DNA of 64,000 nucleotides from Ophioderma brevispina (GCA_023653785.1 JAMKCH010014248.1:1-64000), one strand, 5' to 3'. Shown: positions 23,063-36,095, counted from the first letter of the stretch. Notes: generated by a model from the sequence alone, not told the origin. Translations and numbers: made by a program.

Positions 23063-24668
23063 TAACGTTAAAAAATCACAACAACAGTATTTTTTTTCTT
23101 TTTTATTTTCCGAAACATCATTTCAGACTTTTTTTTTTGGGGAAAGCACCAAACCAATATAGCAAGGTAGGGAAATAGATCACAGAGAGACTCCCTGTTG
23201 TCCCATCCTTCCCTTGCCCCGTTCCAGTCTGCATTTACTCGCCATTTTTCGCCCTGTACCTGCTAGTATTTGACGGATCGTTTATCCTCCACTGAGATTC
23301 TGTCATCCTTTGCGGCAGTCCCACCACTGTGTGAATCCCCCTCAACGTAACCCCCCATTTTTGAATACTAGTGCTCCTATGGAGAGCGCTACAGAGTTAG
23401 TTGGTCAATCAAAGTGACCCTGGCACGCCCGCGACAGACGGAAAGCAGAACCTGTGCCCCGGGGATGATTTGCGCGCTGGATGGTCTCCTTACATAAGGG
23501 GCGAGCCCATCTAAAGGCCCTTTGAGTCTTCCCGTTGACATCTGAATCCTGTGCACCGATTCCAAGATTGTCTTTCGACACAACGACAGCTCCCGCACTC
23601 TCAGGCAGGTCGCCGGCACAGATGCCGAACAGGAGAGGCATGGCACGCTCCCGGGAATTCCATCCCTGAGCCCAAATAGACCACAACCAACCATCTATGG
23701 GTATGTTATAATTTCTAAACACAACGATGTGGACGAGTTTTTTGCGTCGATTACTGAAGCTCTCGCAAGGCAGGCGTAGTAAGAAAGGAGGGTTGCTCAC
23801 TTAGTAACCATCCGTCAACAAATCAAGACTCAAGAAACCATGGTTATGCGGGTTTCAAGGTGATCAGTGAGTAGAAGGCTCGGTTGTGGTTGTGCTCTAG
23901 TGTATAGTAAGTCTAGACCATTTTTACATAAAGCGCCCTCTAGATATCACTTTGAAAAGGCTAATACTCATTTTTAAGTGTTTACTTACCTCAAACTAAT
24001 CCACAGGTGCAGTACAAAAGTATATAATTAGGTGACACGACTATTTTGCATTAAAAGCAGGCATTATTAAATGTGTAAAGATCCGAGTGTTGTTTCATGG
24101 TTGTTGGTGGCAATTTTGAAAATATGACACGCCCTCTAGAAGGCAGTTTAAGTTAAGCAGCCAACAAAAAGTGTTCATCTATTCCTTGGTGCATTTTGCT
24201 GCGACCTAAGTAGTCACATAGTGCATGAATGTGGTCAAAAATGAAGAGATATGTCAAAAAAAAAGAGCATATTAGTGAATATTGGCCAGCCATTTTGAAA
24301 AAAAGCGCCCTCACTCTTAACCCAGGATGGGGATTTTTGCAGACAACCTGAATTTGATAGCTATAGTATAAGGTTTCCAAAAAATAGTGGTCTCCAAAAC
24401 TCCCCGGGGGGGCTGCAGGGTTTCGGTATGGGCTCATGACCTATTCTATATTATACACTTAGAGTATGATATATAAATAACCATTTTAAAAAATTTTTTT
24501 GGAGGTTTGTTAAAAACATGTAAAAATGGATTGGTGAAACGAAAATAATTGTTCGGCCATTGAAATGTAACATATTTAAAAACACTTGTCCTTGTCACAC
24601 TATGGACGAGAGTTTAACCAAACCAAAGGGTTGAGTGTGCTCTGCAATTAACACTTCTAGAAAGAGCG

Positions 24669-25569
24669 TTAACCCTCGTCGACCTGAGCCATTTTTTAAC
24701 AAAAACTCCCGAGGGGGGGGGGTGGTTACCACCCCCTGTGATTCTCGTTACTGAAAACCCGATTCCTGTAAATTTGGTAACAAAGGATAGCTTAGAGTTT
24801 ACTTTCATTGTCACCAAAAATAAGTACTAAATTCCCCATTATGACGTCCCATGAACGTCATAGGTTGAGGAAAGTACCCAAAATTACTGATATAGGGTGG
24901 AAAATTGATGATTTCGCTAATTTTTAGCGACTCAAACACCCTTATTATAGCTCAAAAATGGTATTCTTTATATAAAATAGTCATTCCCATCAAGTAGAGT
25001 CAAAAACTCTGACATGAAAATTGATTTCCTAACCTTTGTTGTGCGAATAATTGAATTTTTTTTCATGGTGGGGTGTCGATGGAAATGGCAGTTTTGCTGA
25101 CATGCGAACTTATGATTCGTCATTGTTCTTTTTTCTTTTTTTTTGACGTTTAGTTAGTGTCTAGGCATTTTTGTGGGTACTCATTTTGGTTATCATTAAG
25201 GAAAGAGGCTGGACAATAGATATCTATTGGTACCAAAATCAAGTGTATGGATGTTGTGGTTTTGCTGTTAGGCATGTTTGGGACTTCTCTTTGTACAGTG
25301 AGGGGGGGTTGTGGTTACTCTATCCTCCACCCCTATCGATCATTTTTTGGGGATCATAGTCCCTGTATCTTCTACCCTATACGCCGTTTCTGTGGATGTT
25401 GGTTTTTCGATTAAAAGGGCGGACATGTCAATTGACTAATGGACATTTAACTATATATTGGCACCAAAAAAGGGGGGTGGTTTTAGCAAGCGGTGGAATA
25501 AAACAGAAGGGGGGTGGTAAACCATCACTTCTCCCTCTCACTTCCCTTCGGTTAGTAGACGAGGGTTAA
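24669..25569. mobile_element. Complete piggyBac-like MITE, duplicated copy
   Basis: Identical to 19447-20346 except for one additional A in an A run. TTAA duplications at 24669-24672 and 25566-25569. It was copied with the surrounding block and is not an independent insertion. Confidence 0.8.
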
Positions 25570-26629
25570 AGCTTAAACTGATTGTCAGTTGCTTTTACAC
25601 TAAATACGAGCAAAGAATATTGACGAATGTGTTTGGTGATTCCTGGGGTGGATTTGATATGAAAAGAAATAATACCCAGCCCTCTTTACTGGAAATATAA
25701 GTATATGGATTTTTAATAAGAATATGTTTACTTTATGCTCTTTGATAAAACTTGATGACCCATTCGCTTGTGTTTGTAGCGATATTTCTATATTTTATTT
25801 TATCTTTGTGTATTGGGTGATGTCGACATTTGTGGTTTAAAAAACGGCATTTGATTCAAATGCGTATAAATAACGGCTGTTCTTAGGTGGGGGTCTTCTG
25901 CATTATTTTGATCTCAAGAGGTTGTGTAATGGCTGAGTCTGAGTGACCAGTGGTTTTTTTTTTGGTATGGGTTTGTTGTGGTTGATACCTTATATATTCA
26001 ATTTCTTACAGTGGTTTTTTTGGGTCAGTTTAGGGACTGTTAGCCAGTGTGTTTGTAACAGGTAGATGGATGTTATTGGGTAGTGGTTTGTTTGTTTTGG
26101 TGTTTGTTTTCATCTGTTGTCTTCTTGCAATACCCTTAAGGATTTGCCGTTCTGCATACAATTTTAAAATGACAGTATGAAAATCAAATCTGAATATAGA
26201 TTTATCATATATTTGCTGTGTTAAAAATAATAAATTGGTACATGGTCTATTATGAGAAAATGTTTGATGTAAAGATCCTTCAATATTGAAGTTGTACAGG
26301 GTAGCATACCGCTCTATATTTCTAATACATACGTTGCATAGTTTGACACCTTAGAATTTGTATCGTAAGTTTGCCCATCCGTTATATATACAGATCGCGC
26401 CGCTGTATCTAATTGTCAGGAAATTGTATTTCTAGAAACTATACCGTGACCCGCGCGTTCAGTTGGGACCCCACCTTCGAGTGGCATGTATTAAAAATAA
26501 CAAGCCTTCCTAGAGCTGTATTAAAAAATAAAACCACTGCATAGCTCCTCGACCCGATTCGTAGTAGATAACGCACCGGAAAACAATTAGATTAACAACA
26601 AAGACGCTAGCACGAGAAGTGTATTTTTG

Positions 26630-27435
26630 GATAGTCTCTTGTTGTCGGTTCGAGTCCGGCGGTAGCCCACGACTTTCGGCACATTAAAATTACACGAGAG
26701 TAAGATCATTTTCTTTACTTACGGTCACCTTGGCCACCTTGGAATGGAAGTATAATTAATCTATAGTTCAAACATTCCCAAAACCACCAAGTTTTAAAAA
26801 TCACAACTAAAAAACACCAAAAACAGCAAAAAAGCATTAGAACATCCAGGATACAAGCGACACACACCGTGAGTATATTATCAGAAACAAACTTCCCTTT
26901 GTTTGAAGCGTGCTTGATGAGTAAAACCACTAGGTGGGAGTATCGTTAACGACCGCTAAACTACTCGTAATACAATAGCTCAGCATGTATTTCAACCCTC
27001 AGAAGTATATTTGGTACATTTCATGAATTCATATGAATTAGACAAACGAAACGACGAGTTAGAAATGCTTTCAAACGGTCATGTATAGCGATTATTAGTG
27101 GCAAAATGTGAAACTTAAAATAACGGTCTCACAGACCTACAGCATTTATTACGAAATTAATATTGACAACATTTAGTACATGTTTTCTTTTTATCATCAT
27201 TATGTGCCTTTTACTGCTAACATTGAAATAATTGACTTCATACAAAGAAAATGATATTTAACGGAATTCTTTGGTTCAACATCACTAATGAACCCTCACT
27301 AGCATATACAACAATTCGCGTCTTATGTAACAAGCTTCCTCCGTGGCACAGCGGTCTAAGCGATAGGCGTCATTGATTTTACTTTTGGTTAGTCGGTTTT
27401 TGTCAGTTCGAGTCCGCCTGTGGCCCACCACTTTC
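26630..27435 (+). repeat. tRNA-like repeat unit U1'
   Basis: Runs from one tRNA-like B-box (26646-26656) to the next (27405-27415), about 750 bp. The interior aligns with unit U0 (14956-15545) and with the noisy end of the first large copy (21441-21833). A 71-codon minus-strand open frame here is not shared by the other units. Confidence 0.7.
27334..27430 (+). pseudogene. tRNA-like sequence with A-box and B-box
   Basis: GTGGCACAGCGGTCTAAGCG is a good polymerase III A-box region and D-arm, and CAGTTCGAGTCCG a B-box and T-arm. The intervening sequence is long, as in leucine or serine tRNAs with a large variable arm. It ends GGCCCACCA. The acceptor ends do not pair convincingly and a stable anticodon arm is not clear, so I call it a tRNA pseudogene or SINE head and not a working tRNA. 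Confidence 0.5.
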
Positions 27436-28110
27436 GGCTTATTAAAATTATGCTAGTATTCAGTTCTGGTTATCAATCTCTTTAATTTGTAGGCTAACGA
27501 TCACCCTGACCATTGAAACTGATATGGAAGTATATGTAATTGTTAGTATTCAGTTATTTTCAGGAAACACCAAGGTTGTCAGTTTCGATTTTACAATGAA
27601 TATTCATAACAATAGATATGTTGTCTTTGAAGTATTTCCAAAAAAAAATATATCTAAAAAGTACTACCTAGGACGGAAAATGAGACAACAATTATTAAAA
27701 TAATCCGGTGATTTTCTCCAATTTGAACCGAAAAATTAATATCACAGGGAAAATTTCTGCCGTCTATTGTATGAGAAGCTGCTTCATTTCTTTCATACCA
27801 GATACAAACTAGTTAAATTTTATCAAGGAAAACGAGCAATAAACTAGTGCTCCTGGACAAGAGTGTAAGCGGCCGTACAAGCGAACAAATCTGCGATGTA
27901 ATTCATTGCATTGTCAGAGCCCCTATATGAAAACTATCGATTCATAATACAACATCTAAATTTCGTTGAAACTTCTCGGGAATGTTTCAAAGGAATACAA
28001 TTCGCCCGAATATTCTAAGCTACCTTTGATGGCACACTGGTCAAGATAAGGAAATTATTGATTTTTATTTTGGGTGTTCAGTCGGTTCGAGTCCGTTCGA
28101 GCCTACCATT
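27436..28110 (+). repeat. tRNA-like repeat unit U2, more diverged
   Basis: Begins with a CTTTCGGCTTATTAAAATTA block as in U1', and ends about 690 bp later in another tRNA-like stretch (28024-28110) with GATGGCACACTGGTCAAG and GTCGGTTCGAGTCCG followed by CATTTTCGACTTATTAA. The spacing repeats that of the previous unit. Confidence 0.55.
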
Positions 28111-29062
28111 TTCGACTTATTAATTAATGTTGTTATATATAGTAAGTCTCAGTTGGTGCTATCATTATTTTTAGTGGAGATGATTAATTTCATGATATAA
28201 AGTAGAAATTCAAGTACTGAAAGTACTGATTTTTTATTGACATTTTCATTTAATATCATCGTAAATAACCTCGTAACAGTGACACAGTTCATATAGTTCA
28301 CACATTCCATGCACAAAATGTAGTGAGTCATGTGTATACTGTTTACAAATAAGTATATTACAAATATGTTCTCTAACAAAAAGATGTCCTCTGGCTAGAT
28401 CGGGTTGCGTACACTCCCGTAAGATTTTACAGGTATTTCATATAAATTGAATTCGAATTTTAATGCCAAAATGCTAATATGGTATTGAGAAATTCATGCG
28501 TTGCTTCGGTTTGTAAAATTTACCTGTTCAGACATAATGTTCATATTTTGCAGAGATGCCACTTTTCAAGGAAAAGGCATGAATTCAGCACTTTTGCTTG
28601 CCAAATTTAGTATTTTTAGTTATTTTCAGCGTGGTTTGGGGGTTTTCCGGTTTTCGCCAGTTTAAATGTTTCTGAGTGATGCATCTTTATTTTATAAGTT
28701 TATCGTAGAAATTAACATGCGGTTTCCTTAGAATTCCCACCTGTTCTGTTGGTAAAATACGTCTTTTTCCTAAATGCAAAGCAGTAACTCATTCTTTTCT
28801 TTTAAAATGTAAAATACCAGTGTATTATCACAAAAAGTGACAAATGACAAATATACATTTCCACAATTTTATGCATTTTTTAATTATATTCTTTTTGTGA
28901 AAAGGCCTAAAATTGCCGAAACTTTAAAATCTGAATATCTCAGTAACTGAAGGAAAATATTAATGTCAAAAAACACTAAAAGTTTCATTTTCCAACTATA
29001 ATAAATTTATATAAAATCTCAAATTTTGATAGCTATTTGATGTTCACAAAAATAAAGGAAAT
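28111..29062. other. AT-rich sequence without recognised genes
   Basis: Only a 76-codon minus-strand frame (28149-28379) of hydrophobic, compositionally biased residues, with no domain that I recognise. No copies of the window's other repeats were seen. Confidence 0.45.
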
Positions 29063-29944
29063 CTACCACAAAAACGTTCAACGTAAAAAAACACCAAGTT
29101 TTAAAAAGAGTACGAGCCGTATAAAGTTAATAAATGTTAAGAGAGCACCAAGTATACTCAAGTGCGTCTGCCCCATTGGCAAACTTGGTCCCATTTCTTC
29201 TACAATGCAAAAGAAAATATCAGTTTTCCCACCATCAACTTCCAAATAGCCCAAATATAATTTATAGTTTTCATGCTAGAGGTGCTAATGCAATAATGCC
29301 GGGTTCAAAACAACCCCTCTTCATACGTGAGACAACCAGAGCAGCGAGACCTTCCTATGGTCTTTAGTACCCTTCTTCCTGTAGGGTATCTCACAGAAAG
29401 ACTGGTACAATACCCAGAAGCATACGTGAGTTCCACTCTATCACAGAACTCATAACCAACATACCTTCTATAGAACAGTCGACTGCAGATCTGTCGAAAC
29501 ACATTTTCATTAGGAAGACAATGTTACAAGGATATTGGGCTTTATTCCGTTTTGAATACATCTCCAACAACATGACATCAAGCAAGAAAACAAACGCAAC
29601 TAAGAAATACAAATTTGAAAAGTATTCAAGTCAGAACAAGACGCCTTTACACAAAAAATAGGAATACTAATTCCAAACTCAAACTGCCAATAATAACCTT
29701 AAGAACAAATGCAGTTGGATTTATTTAAATCAACAATTTGGTCTAATGATTATGGTTCCATTAATGAAATGCCTCAAACGTTCTCAACAAAGAAATTAGG
29801 AATGGAAGAAATGGGACCAAGTTTGCCAATGGGGCAGACGCACTTGAGTATACTTGGTGCTCTCTTAATATTTATTAACTTTATACGGCTCGTACTCTTT
29901 TTAAAACTTGGTGGTTTTTTTTACGCTGAACGTTTTTTTGGTAG
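29063..29944. mobile_element. Fold-back element with ~140-bp inverted ends
   Basis: 29063-29200 and 29805-29944 are reverse complements with only a handful of differences, enclosing about 600 bp. Both arms contain CAAGTATACTCAAGTGCGTC and ACGAGCCGTATAAAGTTAAT or their complements. The inside has short open frames on both strands but no recognisable transposase. The very similar arms suggest a young element or one homogenised by hairpin repair. The 70-79 codon frames across the arms are mirror readings. Confidence 0.8.
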
Positions 29945-30052
29945 ATAATATTATACAATATATTCTATAAAATAATTATTGACCACATATAGAGTGGTTT
30001 CATCGAAAAACGGAATTATTTTAACCATAAAAATGACATCAAGTCATCTAGT

Positions 30053-30254
30053 CTGACCATGTGCTATTTAAAAACCGCGCCAGTGTATAACGTGTTATGC
30101 GATACGGCCGGCACGTTTGCGTCATACATGCCATAGGAAATACACATGAAAACGTCACTGGTGAAGGTGTATGACGCTACTGTGCCGTCCGTATCGCATA
30201 ACAGGTATACATATCCATATGCACTTAGCGTGAATTTCAATAGCGCATGGTCAG
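30053..30254. mobile_element. Small palindromic MITE, ~200 bp
   Basis: The ends read CTGACCATGTGCTATT and, reversed, CTGACCATGCGCTATT. Inner blocks TTATGCGATACGG and GCGTCATACA recur inverted on the other side, leaving a short central loop. I could not define a target duplication. Opposed open frames of about 60 codons reflect the palindrome. Confidence 0.7.
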
Positions 30255-31750
30255 GCAAAATCTTTAATCATTTTTATGTGGTAGGATTTTTTGTTTCTCT
30301 TTCAGTCGGCTTGCGCCTTTATTTCATTTAAATTTACAAATCTTATAAATCATTTCACATAACCTGGGACTGGTTATGATATACATGTATACAAACAATT
30401 AGTGTATTCCATCATCATGTCCCATTAACATTACAATATTATAATGTTATTTTCAGTATATAATATCGGATCACATTGTTAAACCTGTTTTAAGTTTTTT
30501 TCCCCCCCCCCCCAAACCATCTTCTTAAGTTAATTGCACATTATAAACATGTTATTCTACCAAACCACACGTGATCGTACATCTACTATTTTCTTGTCGT
30601 GTCAAAATTCCATTGAAAACACAAAGTGTAAAATCATATATCGTTATCCTGAAAGTGTATTATTCTTTTTTTTTTCCTACACATGTAACAATAGATGTCT
30701 AGAGTACATATAAAATTCTTCCAAAATTTTTATCCGAACACCTTGTAAAAACAAGACCGAGTCTATATTATATTCCTTAGTTTTAAGTTCATGTTTAAGC
30801 AAAAAATTGACATTAGGGTGTTTCCATACTTGCCATTTACTCACACACATTTTTGCAATTGCTATAACATTATTATCAATGTTGTTTTGATATTCGCTTT
30901 AGAATAGTCAAATAGAACATCGAATAGTGTTAATTTCATTTTGGAACTGCTAATATTTTATTAACAATTCATGTTAACTTCTTTCCATATTACTTCAACT
31001 TGCTTTACAGTTAAGAAAAAGTGCTCTATTGATCTTGTTCTCTTTTTGCATGCTCACCCATTCTGACTTTGGCTTTTCCAATTTATAAACAAAATCTTTG
31101 TAAAAGATATATATTGCTGACTATTTTTTCCAATTTAATCTTAAATTCAAACGTTTTTAATTTTGGTTCTTTATTTTTACTGCAGAGCACATATTATTCC
31201 ATATTTCATGCCTTCGAAATCAGATTTGAACTTTTTTCCCCAAAAAAGTGTTTTTATCTATTGGTCTAACAAATTAATTTTTGAAACCATAACTTGCGAA
31301 TGAGTTTCGCTTTACATTTCTCAATTGGAAGTAGGTCGAAAAACTGACAATCTAACCAATGAGGATTCACCACTAGTGTTGTCTTTTTTCTTTTCTCCAG
31401 TCTCTGGTATTGCTGCCGATGTAAGATACAATATTCGATTATGAACTACCGCTGTCTTTTTTTAATTCTAGTACTTAATTCATCTATCGCGTATTACGTT
31501 ATTTTCGTCTAAAAAACTTGAAATATGTAAACCTGCTTTGATCCATTCTTTCAATAAAGTGTCCTTACCCACCCCCTGTTGTATACATGCGTTATTCCAA
31601 TAACTTCTTTATGTTTAGTATAAATTTCGTTTTTCATAAACCACTCGTTTGTGTTCAATAATTATTTTATAGCGTATATTAATAAATTATTCTAACAGGT
31701 TCCCTTAGTACTGGCTGTACCTCCCGAATCCCTCTCAATACTGACAGGAA
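30255..31750. other. AT-rich sequence without recognised genes
   Basis: Nothing beyond short frames. A run of C bases lies at about 30503-30513 and T runs near 30665. Confidence 0.45.
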
Positions 31751-31754
31751 GGCT

Positions 31755-32815
31755 TCACCAATGAAACTTGGCTTGCCGAGAATTACCAAGTTTGTCAAAG
31801 ATTAAAGTACCCCACAATGCAATAATGATGAATATGGTGGTATTGTGTTTTATTTCTTTTTTTAAGACTGTTAATTAAAACAATAATAATAAAAAATAAT
31901 AATACTTTACCACACCTTCTTCCCTACTGGTTTGAAACATCTACTTTTAAATATATTTAGTCGATTGTGAGGATTCCTGATACTCTGTGATTATTATGAG
32001 AACATTCATCTTCTGTTCTATAATGAACTTTGCCCTATTGCCACTAAGGAGCATAACATCAGGCCTGACATACAATGTATGAAACGGTGTGAAAGCAGAT
32101 ATAGTCCGGTGGGAGCCATAGTCCGGGGCTCCATAGACGATAACAAAATAAAGCGTGAAGCTAATGTTGCGTAAAGAGTCAACTAAATCGATTGCCCTAC
32201 TGTTCACCATTGTTCCCGGACTATGAGTCCGCCGGACAATGGTTACTTCTACACCGGTCATCAAGCGGGCATATGCCAAATATGTGACGGATAATCAACT
32301 GACAATGAACGGTTGGAAGGGATCAACCAACGTATATTAACGATGGCGCAGCAGCTAACTTGAAAAGAAGCCTATTGTATGAATACCGTGCGACGGGAGC
32401 CGCAACATCGCTAATGAAACTGATGTTGCGTGAAGAGTCAACTGAATCGATTACCCTATTGTTCACCATTGTTCCCGGACTGTGAGCCCGGAGGACTGTA
32501 TCTCTCGCCACACTGGCCAAGGACACGTGTCAGAAAAGGGTAACTGACATGGACTACACACCATGGCAGGCCCTCAGTTTCCCTCCTTCGATAGAGGTGG
32601 TGGTGTTAAGCGGAGCTTACGGTGTTGCCCCTTTGACTTTCCCCGGCCAGCAGCAGCAGATTTTGCCCTTGGCATCGTGAAGACGGGAAGATATACAGCA
32701 ATGAGTTTGGAGTATATGTACAATCCGTTGATAACATCAAAATGTGGTACAAATTTTCAATGGGCCATAACTCGGCCAATATGTGTCCTTTTGGAAAGAT
32801 TTTGGACATTTTGAG
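31755..32815 (+). repeat. Repeat family B, copy 1
   Basis: Aligns to 41188-42125 at both ends: GAAACTTGGCTTGCCGAGAA and GCAATAATGATGAA at the left, TCGATAGAGGTGG, CCGGCCAGCAGCAGCAGA and ATGTGTCCTTTTGGAAA at the right. The middle is not shared and instead holds an internal direct duplication with an offset of 259 bp: 32161-32245 and 32420-32504 share AGAGTCAACT, TTGTTCACCATTGTTCCCGG and neighbouring blocks. The 110- and 67-codon minus-strand frames cover this duplication and are not conserved in copy 2. Confidence 0.7.
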
Positions 32816-33909
32816 GTGTTTTTAAACACCCGGTATTACATGACATTTCAGCCATTTATCGATATCAAGATAACTAAAGAGCTCTCCTACTATAGGCTGA
32901 TTCAAAAAAAAAAAAAAGTTTACTAATTTTTGTTATTGTTGTTTAGTAAAAAATGTGTAAGGAATCCTTTGTAAACTAATATATCATCAGAAAGAGCAGT
33001 TTCTAAATTCAGTGTCTAATATTCAGTGTCTAAATTAACAATATTTTTCTTTAATTTGCTTGTGCCAAACCCGAGTTATACTAATTTGAATAAAACAACC
33101 CATTTTACTGACTGTACACATCGGCGTAACCTGCATCAGTTTCCATTTACATTAAACCAATAATTCGTGAACAAGAAAGCCTCCATTGGTTTGCAACTTT
33201 CAATGTCAAAGTGAAGATTTTTTTTTTCTTTTATACTCAAAATCCATCAATCAAGAGCAAAATTTTAAATGCCGACAATTTTAAATGGAATCAAATTTTG
33301 AATCTCCTAGCGCTGTTTCCTCCTGGTAGACTTCAATCTCTTAGAAGAAACACATCATTGCATGTTTTGCAACTTTTGAACAAACAATTGCAGAAACAGT
33401 TTGCGATGAGAAATATATAGTTATATGGCACTACTTGATGAATAGGAAGAAGACTTAATTATCGTTTGATTTATGGTTCTTGAGTATGAAAGCCAAATTT
33501 TGATTTTGACAAAAAAAGTTGAGAACCAATGGATCTGTTTTGTTCATGCTTATTGATTTGGCGCGAATACAAACTGATGCAAGGTACTCAGATGTGTACA
33601 GTCAGGAAAATGTGTGATTTTATTCAAATGAAAATAACCTGGTTTTGGCATGTGCAAATTATAAAATTCTTTTTATTTTTAATTTAGACCTTCAGAAACT
33701 GCTCTTTGCAATGATATATTACTTTACAGTGACTTCCTTTTAGATTTTGTTACTAATGCACGACAAAAATGAGTAATCTTTTTTTTTTTAATCAGCCTGT
33801 ATATTCAGACGAAGACAACGGAAAACAAGTTCATTAAAATATGTTTTTGAATTTGAAAAAAAAAAATAGACTTGACTTACCTATTGAATAATCACCAAAA
33901 GATTGAAGA

Positions 33910-34440
33910 GAAACAAATGAGAAACTCGACAAAAATAGCAGAGCCAACAAAGTCGCCATTTGTTTCTTAACGAACGCCACATCAGGCCAATGAATGTGTG
34001 GTAGGTTGTGTTAACGGTAGTGCTCCTAACGTACTCCAAATATTCAATTCAACATCCGGCAGGATATCTAGAATGCGTGCTTTATTGTATTATTCTCCCC
34101 CGCTAATACTCAATTTTCAATCAATCAAATCGTGAGATAAAAAGTAACCCTCAGGACATTGACGTTTTAAAGAACGCCCATACTTCTGAAGGTATTATAT
34201 CCTTTTCTGAATATACAATTTTTTTTTTAGCAAAATATTAAAATACAAAATTCTTCAACCGAAGTCATGTTTGTACCTGGGCGCAGGTATTCCATGCCTC
34301 ATATTTTTTATGTAAATGTATTGAGTACATGTATCTCCCTCTTAACCGTGGCACAGGTACATTTTCATCAACAAAATCTGAAATTTCCTCAATATGTTAC
34401 TACAAATGCTAGTCTATTAACCTTAGGAAAAAAAAAAAAG
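33910..34440 (+). repeat. Dispersed repeat family A, copy 2 (empty site)
   Basis: Partner of 2540-3350 without the palindromic MITE, giving its pre-insertion state near 34020-34045. It continues through TCAATCAAATCGTGAGA and CTCAGGACATTGACG to a segment rich in A near 34430. Confidence 0.75.
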
Positions 34441-35555
34441 AATAATCATCACATGAAACATATCTGAAGTGCCAAAAGGCCCGGGGTGATCCGCCCTAGA
34501 CATTTTTGTCGTATCTCACCTTAGTTGTTATTTTTTTCACTGCCGAAACTACATGACTGACTTTTTTTTCCAGGGCCCATAACGAGAATTTTTCAGGCGG
34601 GACGTTGGCTCAAAAAAGTGGACTTTTTTTCGAAAAGAGTGAACTTTTTTTTATAAATGGACCTATCCCCCCTAAAATGGTCAAATTTTGGACGTTTTTG
34701 AACATTTCATCACCAAAAAAGTGGACTTTCCTTGTCAACTTTTTCTAAAAAAAATAAACACTTTATAAAAAAAATCAACAGAAGTGGACCTTTTGACACT
34801 TTTGTGGAAAATTTTTTTGGAGGTGGCGACCGCCAACCGCACCCACCCCACCTACCCCCTTAGTGAACGGGCCTGTTTTTTTTTTTTTTTCTTTGTTTAC
34901 GCCTTGCGCTCGATTTGGAACAAAATGGGACCTACGGTTATGACGGCGTCGTCATAACCGTTAAAGATGAATTGAATTTCCGCAAGACCACCTTTCTTCC
35001 TTAACAAGTTAAATGCTACATTATTCAAAGAACATGTTGATTTACGTGTCAAGTTAAAACCAATTACACAATATACCCTTGTTCTTGGTTGTTTAACCGT
35101 CGCCTACCGAAGGGGAGGAGGTGGTTACCACCCCTTCTATTTTTTTTTCACACCCAATAATATGGCAAAATCGCTTTTCTGGCGCCATGTAATTTTCAAT
35201 TGACATTTTACGTGCCTTTTCTGCCAAAAACAAGCACTCGTCGGGGTATAGGGAAGGAGATGGTGATCACGAAGTGATGGGTGGAGAAGCTACCCTTCGG
35301 GAGAGAAGTCTGAACATGACTAGTGTGACGTCACAATATCAGAGGCACGTTTTGTACCAATAAATAGCTTTGCACGTCTTCTTTCCAGAATTAGTACTAA
35401 CATTTTCAAGTCACATTTTATAATTGTAATTGTACATGCATGCCACCAGAGGTCAGTACTTTTTTTGTATTTCTATATTTTATGTTGTATAAGGCTGTAC
35501 TCTTGTTAGTATGAAATTAGGTTGTAGCATAAGGAAGGGTTTTCGGGGAGGGGGA

Positions 35556-36095
35556 ATTAACCCTCGTCTTACCAAGGGAGGGGGTGCCCCCTCCCCCAGT
35601 GGACTTTGCTCCGGTGCGCTAAAATGCCAAAAGCTCGCGTAAAAACCTTCTTCTTCATTTTCTCATCCTTTCTGGTCATTTTAGCGAAAAAAAGTGAAGG
35701 TAGCACCTTCACCTTAGTTGGGTATGCCGTCAAAGTCGAAAGGGGTAAGGGGGATGGTTGCCACTGAACGATATTTTTGGTGCATTTTTGAAAATATTAT
35801 GCATAGTATGCTTCTAAAACTTTACGTTTATGTAAAAATAATCATTTGCCATCATTTAGAGCTGAAAACCGCTTGAAAATCCGACATTCCTAACTTTTTT
35901 AACGCAAAATTGTATGTTCGCCTATTTTCTGTTGAAAATGGCAATTTCGCCGACTTGCGGACATCATGACGTCATTGTGAGGTCATACTAGGTATGTTGG
36001 TACTTAATTTGGTATCGCTAGCCACTGGTATCAAAATCATTAGCATCGGAAGCTTTATAATGAATTCCCTTGGTAATCCGTGTTACAAAAAAGGC
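35556..36095. mobile_element. Truncated member of the TTAACCCTCGTC MITE family
   Basis: The left end reads TTAACCCTCGTCTTACCAAGG followed by a G/C-rich inverted block, as in complete members. The interior contains TCATGACGTCATTGTGAGG and GGTATCAAAATCA blocks like the others. A matching right terminus is not clear before family G resumes near 36100. It occupies the region where copy 1 of family G carries a different MITE. Confidence 0.55.

Larger units (their letters stand above)
21834..27010 (+). repeat. 5.2-kb tandem duplication, copy 2
   Basis: Second copy of 16611-21833 at an offset of 5222-5223 bases. Everything said of copy 1 applies at that offset. This copy runs on smoothly into the next tRNA-like unit after 27010, whereas copy 1 is cut off at 21833, so copy 2 represents the original arrangement at its right side and copy 1 at its left side. 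Confidence 0.9.

Noticed and set aside
27334..27430. Functional type II tRNA gene
   Set aside because: A- and B-boxes are present but acceptor pairing and a clear anticodon arm are missing, and relatives in the array are more decayed.
29134..29367. Pairs of open frames at 29037-29367 and 29709-29948
   Set aside because: They are mirror readings of the inverted arms of a fold-back element.
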